DNA from: Bacteroidales bacterium UBA3382
GTDB lineage: Bacteria; Bacteroidota; Bacteroidia; Bacteroidales; UBA932
Reading direction: 5' to 3'
DNA length: 12,725 bases
NCBI GenBank assembly: GCA_002358965.1
Contig: DEPW01000081.1
Location: forward strand, 3,394-16,118
Below the pieces are notes generated by a model. The model ran no database searches, had not been told where the DNA came from, and saw only the letters and a program-made list of their open reading frames with translations. Shown here piece after piece: positions 1 through 5,808 of this stretch. The first letter of the stretch is position 1, and each line of letters opens with the position of its first letter. The position numbers were made by a program, and so were the translations under genes.

Positions 1-363
1 GGCCATACTACAAAGGGCATCCATAGGGACGATCTGGACTTCCTGATAGGCGGTCTGCCTTTGCGCAAATGCGGCTCGCAGGGCCAGCAGAAATCATTTA
101 CGGTCGCCTTGAAGTTTGCGCAGTACTCCATAATGAGGGATGTATACGGATTCCCTCCTCTGATGCTGCTCGACGACCTTTTTGACAAACTGGATCCCGG
201 CAGAGTCGAAAGCCTGCTCAGGATAGTCCTCGGCAACGGTTTCGGTCAGATATTCATAACGGACTGCAACAAGACAAGGATGCAGTCGATGGTGGACCGG
301 CTTGCCGAGGAGAAGGCATATTTCGAAGTAAAATCAGGAGTTTTCACACCTTTATCTATATAG
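1..363 (+). CDS. recF: RecF, DNA replication and repair ATPase (3' part only)
   Basis: This is the C-terminal 120 residues of RecF, an SMC/ABC-like ATPase that loads RecA at single-strand gaps together with RecO and RecR. The reading frame is open from base 1 and the gene starts upstream of the window. The stretch HRDDLDFLIGG is followed by the ABC signature-like GSQGQQK (about residues 26-32 of the visible part). Next come a Walker B strand and D-loop, LMLLDDLFDKLDPGRV, which match the RecF family closely. The stop codon TAG is at 361-363, and a DUF721 gene begins 7 bases later, so the two are probably co-transcribed. The second acidic residue after the Walker B strand (DD) is present, so the ATPase looks intact as far as it is visible. 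Family identity is secure; the N-terminal Walker A region cannot be checked. Confidence 0.95.
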   Translation, partial: GHTTKGIHRDDLDFLIGGLPLRKCGSQGQQKSFTVALKFAQYSIMRDVYGFPPLMLLDDLFDKLDPGRVESLLRIVLGNGFGQIFITDCNKTRMQSMVDRLAEEKAYFEVKSGVFTPLSI

Positions 364-370
364 CGCGGAC

Positions 371-655
371 ATGCAAAGGAAACAACCGGAAAGACTCGGT
401 GCGCTGATACGGAGCGCCTTAAAGGGGACAGTCCTGGAGGAAGGGCTTACGAGAGTGCATGTATATGAGGCATTTGACAAAGTGAGCGGACTGTCCGGCC
501 ATGTGCTTGGCAAGACCTATTCCGACAGGACGCTCGTCTGCCGTATGAACTCTTCCGTGGCGCGCGAGATGGCCCTTTCGTCGAAAAGGGAGATATTGGA
601 AAGGCTTAATGTGGAATTGGGTGAAGAATTGGTTAAAGACATAGTGTTCAAATGA
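371..655 (+). CDS. DUF721 / DciA-like protein
   Basis: This 94-residue protein fits the short Bacteroidota form of the DUF721 (DciA) family. It shows the typical core: a central strand pair (GKTYSDRTLVCRMNSS), then a helix with AREMALSSKREILERLN, and a final strand ending DIVFK. In bacteria without DnaC or DnaI, DciA is the loader or partner of the replicative helicase DnaB. That this particular protein does so is inferred from the family and from its position beside recF. It starts 7 bases after the recF stop. Its TGA overlaps the pdxB ATG in the sequence ATGA (652-655), which implies translational coupling. No longer N-terminal or C-terminal extension of the kind seen in actinobacterial DciA is present. 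Confidence 0.82.
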   Translation: MQRKQPERLGALIRSALKGTVLEEGLTRVHVYEAFDKVSGLSGHVLGKTYSDRTLVCRMNSSVAREMALSSKREILERLNVELGEELVKDIVFK

Positions 656-1683
656 AAATAATCATAGACGACGAAATACCCTATATCAAGGGCGTGCTTG
701 AGCCCTATGCCGATGTCGCGTATATGAAGGGCGATGCCATTTCCGCCGACAGTGTGAAGGATGCAGATGCGCTCATGGTCAGGACATGGACCGTGTGCGA
801 TGAAAAACTGCTTGCGCATTCGAGCGTCAGGTTTGTGGCGACCGCCACTGCCGGCATGAACCATATCGATACGGGCTGGTGCGGACGCAACGGTATAATC
901 GCGGCGAACGCTCCCGGATGCAATTCGATGGGAGTCGTGCAATATCTGTTCACATCGCTTTTCTATGTCGCCGAATTGAAAGGCATACGCCTAGAAGGCC
1001 GCAGGCTCGGGATAATAGGGGCCGGCAACATAGGGGGGAAAGTGGCCGCGCTGGCCGGTGCTTTCGGTATGGTCCCGATAGTATGCGACCCTCCGAGGGC
1101 CGCCGCCGAAGGCGGGACCGGTTTCCATGATTTGCGCGAATTGCTGGAAATGTCGGACATAGTCACTTTGCATGTGCCGCTATATCGGGGTACATATAAG
1201 ATGGCCGATGATAATTTTTTTAGGAAAATGCCGAAAAACACTATCTTTGTGAACGCATCCAGAGGGGATGTGGTAGACGAACGGGCGCTTTTGTCCGCAA
1301 GGGAAAGCCTTTCGGCGTTGGTGCTGGATGTATGGCACAATGAACCGAATGTGTCGCGGACACTTGTCGAAAGCGCGGATGTCTCTACTCCCCATATCGC
1401 GGGATACTCGCTGGCCGGAAAGCTGAATGCTACCGCCGCCGTAGTCCGTGCGTTTGCGGATTTTGCCGGCATCGGCAGCCTGAAAGATTTTTACCCCTCA
1501 GGGGGGGTCGGGAAGGACGATGTTTCGCGGAGGCTGGACATAAGCGGAAGCCAGTCCGAAATCGCGCGGAGGATGCTTGACATTTTTCCGATTGAACAGG
1601 AAAGCAGGCTGTTGAAGGCCGCTCCGGGGGATTTCGGAAGATTAAGGACTGAATATCATTATAGATCTGAATTTTATGTTTGA
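652..1683 (+). CDS. pdxB: Erythronate-4-phosphate dehydrogenase
   Basis: This 343-residue enzyme belongs to the D-2-hydroxyacid dehydrogenase family. PdxB oxidises 4-phospho-D-erythronate to 2-oxo-3-hydroxy-4-phosphobutanoate, the second step of the deoxyxylulose-phosphate-dependent pyridoxal 5'-phosphate pathway in the cytoplasm. The NAD-binding GAGNIG lies at residues 123-128, with an acidic residue (D146) ending the next strand. The catalytic triad of the family is visible: Arg204 in NASRGDVVDE, Glu231 in WHNEPN and His248 in STPHIAGYS. The HIAGYS motif and the C-terminal extension (about residues 275-343) separate PdxB from PGDH (SerA) and from other hydroxyacid dehydrogenases. Length is close to the Bacteroidota form and shorter than the enterobacterial one. 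The start overlaps the DUF721 stop by 4 bases, and the end overlaps the DUF4301 start by 8 bases. Confidence 0.93.
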   Translation: MKIIIDDEIPYIKGVLEPYADVAYMKGDAISADSVKDADALMVRTWTVCDEKLLAHSSVRFVATATAGMNHIDTGWCGRNGIIAANAPGCNSMGVVQYLFTSLFYVAELKGIRLEGRRLGIIGAGNIGGKVAALAGAFGMVPIVCDPPRAAAEGGTGFHDLRELLEMSDIVTLHVPLYRGTYKMADDNFFRKMPKNTIFVNASRGDVVDERALLSARESLSALVLDVWHNEPNVSRTLVESADVSTPHIAGYSLAGKLNATAAVVRAFADFAGIGSLKDFYPSGGVGKDDVSRRLDISGSQSEIARRMLDIFPIEQESRLLKAAPGDFGRLRTEYHYRSEFYV

Positions 1684-3187
1684 CAAGAAAGACATTGGAC
1701 AGATGGCCTCGAAGGGTATAAGGCCAGATGTGGTCGAAAAGCAGTTGGAGGCTTTCAGAAACGGCTTTCCGAGGCTTGAAATCGTAGCTCCCGCCACGCC
1801 TGACAGAGGTATCAGGATACTTTCGGGCGATGAAATAGAGAAGTCGCTCGAACTTTATGCCCGGGCGGAGATTTCCGGCAAACGCAAGTTCGTCCCGGCA
1901 TCCGGGGCCGCATCGAGGATGTTCAAGGATCTGTTCGCGGGTCTCGAGAGACTGCAAAAAGGGGAAACCCTGCCGGACGATTCGCCGGCGGCGGTTTTCG
2001 TTTCGAAAATAGAGCGTTTCGCATTTTACGATCCCGAAACCTTTCCTGCCATGGCCGAAGGCGAAACCAGGGACGCCTATATGGCGAGGATATTGGAAAC
2101 GGTACTTGGCGCTTATCACGGGAAAGGCCTCGGTTACGGGGCGAAACCAAAGGGCGTGCTGAAATTCCACAGATATGCCGAAGGGGCGCGCACTCCGTTC
2201 GAGGAGCATCTGGTGGAAGCTCAGGAATACATGAGGAACGATGACGGTACCGCCAACCTTACTGTCACCATATCTCCGGAACACGAGAGGCTTTTCCGGG
2301 ACCTTTACGCTGATGTGAAGGAAACCTACGAGCAGAAATGCTGTTGCAGGTTCAATGTGGATTTCGTGTTTCAGGAAGCTTCCACGGATACGATAGCCGT
2401 GGACATGGACAACAACCCTTTCAGGACGGACGAGGGTTCCCTGCTGTTCCGTCCGGGAGGCCATGGCGCGCTGATATACAATCTGGACCGCATAGAGGAC
2501 GAGTTCATATCGATCAAGAATATAGACAATGTCGCAATCGAGCGTTTCCTTCCGCAGACGGCTTTGTACAAGAAGGTGCTTCTGGGACAGCTTGTCTCCG
2601 TGCGTGACAGTATACGCGGCTATCTGAGGGCCCTGGACAAAGGGGAAGGTTTCGATACGCTCCTGCCGGAAATAGTGTCATTCCTCAAGGATGTCCTTTG
2701 CATAGATATCCCTGACGATATGTCCGAGGAGTCGCTCCCGGCATATCTGAGGAAGAAACTCGACAGGCCGATCAGGGTATGCGGCATGGTGCGCAATCAG
2801 GGCGAACCGGGAGGCGGCCCGTTCATCATCAGGGAAAAAGACGGCTCAACTTCCTTGCAGATACTCGAAAACGATCAGATTGACAGGTCCGATCCGGATT
2901 CGGCTGCAAAACTTGCGGCAAGCACGCATTTCAATCCCGTGGATCTGGCCTGCTGCGTGCGCGACTACAAGGGCAGGAAATTCGACCTTCTGAAACATGT
3001 CGATGGCGAAACTGCTTTCATAAGCAAGAAGAGCTATCAGGGCAGGGAACTCAAGGCTTTGGAACTGCCGGGCCTTTGGAACGGTTCTATGAGCGACTGG
3101 AACACTGTCTTCATCGAGGTGCCGCTGATAACTTTCAACCCTGTAAAGGTGGCTTTGGACCTTCTGCGGCTCGAACATCTCGGTTAA
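1676..3187 (+). CDS. DUF4301 protein, probable UDPGP-like nucleotidyltransferase
   Basis: This 503-residue protein of the DUF4301 family, common in Bacteroidota, has no assigned function that I know of. Seen: KFVPASGAASRM at residues 71-82, GAKPKGVLKFHRY at 155-167 followed by RTPFEEHLVEA at 172-182, TVTISPEHERLF at 196-207, RPGGHGALIYNL at 259-270 and ISIKNIDNVA at 278-287. Their order and spacing recall UTP-sugar-1-phosphate uridylyltransferases: a G-loop, a lysine-containing sugar loop, a PGGHG-type loop and a metal-binding Asp in the N-x-D-N strand (here D284). A C-terminal part with RNQGEPGGGPF (373-383) and NTVFIEVPLITFNPV (476-490) is highly patterned but I cannot assign it. Inferred: a GT-A-fold nucleotidyltransferase of unknown substrate. 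The ATG lies inside the last codons of pdxB (8-base overlap), so expression is probably coupled to pdxB. Confidence 0.85.
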   Translation: MFDKKDIGQMASKGIRPDVVEKQLEAFRNGFPRLEIVAPATPDRGIRILSGDEIEKSLELYARAEISGKRKFVPASGAASRMFKDLFAGLERLQKGETLPDDSPAAVFVSKIERFAFYDPETFPAMAEGETRDAYMARILETVLGAYHGKGLGYGAKPKGVLKFHRYAEGARTPFEEHLVEAQEYMRNDDGTANLTVTISPEHERLFRDLYADVKETYEQKCCCRFNVDFVFQEASTDTIAVDMDNNPFRTDEGSLLFRPGGHGALIYNLDRIEDEFISIKNIDNVAIERFLPQTALYKKVLLGQLVSVRDSIRGYLRALDKGEGFDTLLPEIVSFLKDVLCIDIPDDMSEESLPAYLRKKLDRPIRVCGMVRNQGEPGGGPFIIREKDGSTSLQILENDQIDRSDPDSAAKLAASTHFNPVDLACCVRDYKGRKFDLLKHVDGETAFISKKSYQGRELKALELPGLWNGSMSDWNTVFIEVPLITFNPVKVALDLLRLEHLG

Positions 3188-3211
3188 GCGGCTTTTTTCT
3201 TGGATGGCAAT

Positions 3212-3664
3212 ATGAAGAGGACGGTCATATTTTTTCTTTTGTCTTTGACGGCGTGGGTGGCGCATTCGTGTTCAGCGGAGCCTCCATACGGGGATGCCGG
3301 CAGCATCAAGTACGGTTGCATAGCCGTCACAGGTACGGTGGTGGGGTATTCTCCCGATGCCGGCCAGCTTCCCTTGGAAGGGATGGAAGTGAAGGTTGAT
3401 TACGGCTCCGGAGAGACACGGACCGTTTATACCGGGCAGTCCGGCGAATATGCCGCGGAGTTCTACACGGAGGACTATGCCGATAACCGGGTGATTAATG
3501 TTACTGTCAGCGACGCTGACGGTATGGACAATGGATTCTATGCGACGGCAAGCAAGGACATCAACCACAATTCCACTTCGGGCTTTGCCGGAGGCGACGG
3601 CGCGAATTTCGTCGGCACGAAGACTTATGTGTTGGATTTCCTTCTTGACATGTCCGGAAGGTGA
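3212..3664 (+). CDS. Small lipoprotein resembling the radical-SAM-associated family
   Basis: This is a 150-residue predicted lipoprotein. The N-terminus has MKR followed by a hydrophobic stretch (residues 4-17) and a loose lipobox AHSC with Cys20, so it is probably lipidated and held in the envelope. I chose the ATG at 3212 over an in-frame TTG at 3200 because it gives a cleaner signal peptide. After PPYG (24-27) comes a region like a carboxypeptidase-regulatory beta-sandwich: GTVV, LPLEGMEV, then TVYTGQSGEYAAEF (about residues 41-84). It ends with DADGMDNGFY and a GFAGGDGANFVG segment. This arrangement resembles the radical-SAM-associated putative lipoproteins of Bacteroidales (TIGR04134-like), which I assign from pattern memory only. 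No radical SAM gene is in the window. The gene sits 24 bases after the DUF4301 stop and 35 bases before ffh. A generic Ig-like lipoprotein is the alternative. Confidence 0.72.
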   Translation: MKRTVIFFLLSLTAWVAHSCSAEPPYGDAGSIKYGCIAVTGTVVGYSPDAGQLPLEGMEVKVDYGSGETRTVYTGQSGEYAAEFYTEDYADNRVINVTVSDADGMDNGFYATASKDINHNSTSGFAGGDGANFVGTKTYVLDFLLDMSGR

Positions 3665-3699
3665 CAGATATGGTGAAATAAATGAATATGTAATAAAAT

Positions 3700-5028
3700 A
3701 TGTTTGACAATTTAGTAGACAGGTTAGAACGTTCCTTCAAACTCCTCAAGGGAGAGGGAAAGATAACGGAAGTAAATGTAGCGGAAACCCTTAAGGACAT
3801 CAGAAAGGCTTTGCTCGATGCCGATGTCAGTTACAAGATAGCCAAGAACTTCTGCGACGAGGTGAAATCCAAGGCCCTGGGCATGAATGTGCTTACGGCT
3901 GTCAAGCCCGAGCAGATGATGGTCAAGATAGTCCATGACGAGCTTGCCGCCCTGATGGGGAGCGATTCGTCGGACATCAGCATTAAGGGCAATCCGGGCA
4001 TAGTGCTTGTCGCCGGACTGCAAGGTTCCGGTAAGACGACATTCTGCGGCAAGCTTGCCTTGAACTGCAAATCGAAACGCGGCGTCAGACCGCTTCTCGT
4101 TGCCGCGGACGTCTACCGTCCGGCCGCTATCGACCAGTTGAAAGTCCTTGGCGAGCAGATAGGTGTCACTGTCTACAGCGAAGACGGGGTAAAAGACCCC
4201 GTAGGCATAGCCGGGCGCGGCGTAGAGCTGGCACGGAAAGAGGGCTATCCGCTCGTGATTGTCGATACCGCAGGCCGTCTTTCGGTCGACGAGCAGATGA
4301 TGGACGAGATATCCGCGTTGAAAAGCAGCCTGAATCCTACGGAGACGCTTTTCGTAGTCGATGCGATGACGGGACAGGACGCTGTCGAAACGGCAAAAGC
4401 CTTTAACGAAAGGATCGATTACGACGGAGTCGTGCTTACGAAAATGGACGGAGACACCAGGGGAGGTGCGGCCCTTTCGATCAAGGCCGTTGTCGGGAAG
4501 CCTATAAAATTCGTCTCTTCCGGAGAGAAGATGGAGGCCCTCGATGTCTTCCACCCGAAGAGGATAGCGGACAGGATTCTCGGAATGGGCGATGTCGTCA
4601 CCCTCGTCGAAAAGGCCCAGGAGCAGTTTGATGAGGAGCAGGCGAGGAAGCTCACCAAGAAGCTTGCCAAGGATCAGTACACCCTGACCGATTTTTACGA
4701 ACAGATACAGCAAATCAAAAAGATGGGCAACATCAAGGATCTCGCCTCAATGATTCCGGGAGTCGGGAAAGCCTTGAGGGATGTCGACATAGACAATGAT
4801 TCTTTCAAAGGCATAGAGGCGATCATCCTGTCGATGACGCCCAAAGAAAGGGAGACCCCTGAAATCATAAACGGCAGCCGCAGACGGCGCATCTCGGAAG
4901 GAAGCGGCCGTCCTATAGCGGAAGTGAACCGCCTTCTGAAGCAATTCGAAGATACCCGCAAGGTGATGAAGAGCATGGTCGGAGGCGGTATGCGCAATGC
5001 CATGAAGATGGCAAGAAAGAGACGGTAG
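3700..5028 (+). CDS. ffh: Signal recognition particle protein Ffh
   Basis: Ffh is the 442-residue GTPase that, with 4.5S RNA, binds signal sequences on ribosomes and delivers them to FtsY and the Sec/YidC machinery. All three domains are visible. The helical N domain spans about residues 1-88. The G domain has G1 GLQGSGKTT (106-114), G2 DVYRPAA (137-143), G3 DTAGR (189-193) and G4 TKMD (247-250). The M domain runs from about 300 and includes the RNA-binding SRRRRISEGSG (393-403), with methionine-rich helices and a basic MKMARKRR end. Length is normal for the family. The ATG at 3700 gives the usual MFDNLVDRLERSF start. Neither rpsP nor rimM follows, unlike the ffh cluster of many other phyla. 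Instead trmD converges on it 8 bases beyond the stop. Confidence 0.98.
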   Translation: MFDNLVDRLERSFKLLKGEGKITEVNVAETLKDIRKALLDADVSYKIAKNFCDEVKSKALGMNVLTAVKPEQMMVKIVHDELAALMGSDSSDISIKGNPGIVLVAGLQGSGKTTFCGKLALNCKSKRGVRPLLVAADVYRPAAIDQLKVLGEQIGVTVYSEDGVKDPVGIAGRGVELARKEGYPLVIVDTAGRLSVDEQMMDEISALKSSLNPTETLFVVDAMTGQDAVETAKAFNERIDYDGVVLTKMDGDTRGGAALSIKAVVGKPIKFVSSGEKMEALDVFHPKRIADRILGMGDVVTLVEKAQEQFDEEQARKLTKKLAKDQYTLTDFYEQIQQIKKMGNIKDLASMIPGVGKALRDVDIDNDSFKGIEAIILSMTPKERETPEIINGSRRRRISEGSGRPIAEVNRLLKQFEDTRKVMKSMVGGGMRNAMKMARKRR

Positions 5029-5036
5029 CTGCCCGG

Positions 5037-5729
5037 TCATCGACGGCAACCGTCGTCTGACAGCAGATCGGGGCGGAGCTTTAGGGTCCGCTCCAATGCT
5101 TGTTCATATTGCCAGTCCTGGATCTTCTTCGGGTCGCCGCTCAGCAGTACTTCGGGGACTTTCCATCCATTGAACTCTGCCGGCCTCGTGTATACCGGGG
5201 GCGATAGCAGATTGTCCTGGAACGAGTCGCTCAGGGCCGACTGTTCGTCCCCGATGGCCCCGGGGATGAGCCTGACGATCGAGTCTACGAGCAGGGCTGC
5301 AGGAATCTCTCCTCCGCTTACGACATAGTCCCCGCATGATATCTCCCTTGTAATCAGATGGTCTCTGATGCGTTGGTCTATGCCTTTGTAATGGCCGCAG
5401 AGTATGATGATGTTTTCCTTGCAGGAAAGCTCGTTGCACATGCCCTGATTCATGATTTCTCCGTCAGGACTCATATAAATGATTTCATCGTATTTCCTTT
5501 CGGACGCCAGTTCTTCGATCATCAGGTACACCGGTTCGATCTTCATTACCATGCCGGCATCGCCGCCGAAACTGTAATCGTCGACCTGTCTGTATCGCCC
5601 CTTGCCGTATTTCCTGAGATTGTGCATGTGGATTTCCACAATTCCCTTTTTCTGGGCTCTTCCTACTATGGAATGGTTTAAAGGACTGTCCAATAATTCT
5701 GGAACCACGCTCAATATGTCTATTCTCAT
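5037..5729 (-). CDS. trmD: tRNA (guanine-N1)-methyltransferase TrmD
   Basis: TrmD methylates N1 of G37 in tRNAs with a G at position 36, using S-adenosylmethionine, and so prevents +1 frameshifting. The 230-residue protein has the SPOUT-family knot motifs: YSFGGDAGMVM (52-62), CGHYKGIDQRI (111-121), GDYVVSGGE (133-141), and DSFQDNLLSPPVYTRP (158-173), which contains the catalytic-type Asp158. The HYKG variant of the usual RYEG loop fits Bacteroidota relatives. The open frame extends 35 codons upstream to 5834, but that extension runs through the intergenic promoter region and into the DUF349 gene. The ATG at 5729 gives the canonical MRIDILSVVPEL start and the usual family length. It is transcribed alone on the minus strand, without the rpsP, rimM and rplS partners common elsewhere. 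Confidence 0.96.
   Translation of the reverse strand: MRIDILSVVPELLDSPLNHSIVGRAQKKGIVEIHMHNLRKYGKGRYRQVDDYSFGGDAGMVMKIEPVYLMIEELASERKYDEIIYMSPDGEIMNQGMCNELSCKENIIILCGHYKGIDQRIRDHLITREISCGDYVVSGGEIPAALLVDSIVRLIPGAIGDEQSALSDSFQDNLLSPPVYTRPAEFNGWKVPEVLLSGDPKKIQDWQYEQALERTLKLRPDLLSDDGCRR
5041..5055. terminator. Hairpin at the convergent ffh/trmD ends, possible terminator
   Basis: CGACGG (5041-5046) and CCGTCG (5050-5055) form a perfect 6-bp stem with a 3-base loop. It lies 12 bases past the ffh stop and within the last codons of trmD. A second, mutually exclusive pairing joins GACGGT (5021-5026) to ACCGTC (5049-5054). Neither strand has a T-run after the stem, so this is not a classic intrinsic terminator. 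A role in ending convergent transcripts is inferred from position only. Confidence 0.3.
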
Positions 5730-5750
5730 ATATTTATTGAAAAACAGTGG

Positions 5751-5758
5751 CAAAGTTA
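5751..5758 (-). promoter_or_regulatory. Putative -7 promoter element for trmD
   Basis: Read on the minus strand, this is TAACTTTG followed by C, an exact match to the Bacteroidota -7 consensus TAnnTTTG(Y). It lies about 21 bases upstream of the trmD ATG, giving a predicted leader of roughly 15 bases. No convincing TTTG-type -33 box is seen at 19-21 bases spacing, so the call rests on the -7 element and its position. Confidence 0.5.
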
Positions 5759-5770
5759 TGAAAATTAGAG

Positions 5771-5778
5771 TATATTTG
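5771..5778 (+). promoter_or_regulatory. Putative -7 promoter element for the DUF349-yidC-yggS operon
   Basis: TATATTTG followed by C matches the Bacteroidota -7 consensus TAnnTTTG(Y) exactly and lies 30 bases before the DUF349 ATG, predicting a leader of about 24 bases. The -33 region is weak. It sits only 12 bases from the opposing trmD element, so the two polymerase sites should overlap. Confidence 0.5.
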
Positions 5779-5808
5779 CATTTTGTTTGACAATTATTCA
5801 TAAAAACT

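Noticed and set aside
1430..2464. A 344-codon minus-strand open frame opposite pdxB and DUF4301, and similar long ones opposite ffh (3724-4713) and DUF349 (5794-7008)
   Set aside because: Codon bias of the sense genes leaves the antisense frame open. None has a family motif or a plausible start context.
3200..3211. In-frame TTG start for the lipoprotein gene
   Set aside because: It adds MDGN before a normal signal peptide; the ATG at 3212 gives the positively charged start expected for lipoprotein export.
3699..3706. TATGTTTG at the ffh start, matching the -7 promoter pattern; the same string occurs at the DUF4301 start
   Set aside because: It overlaps the start codon and arises from codons Met-Phe-Asp, so a promoter there would begin the transcript inside the gene.
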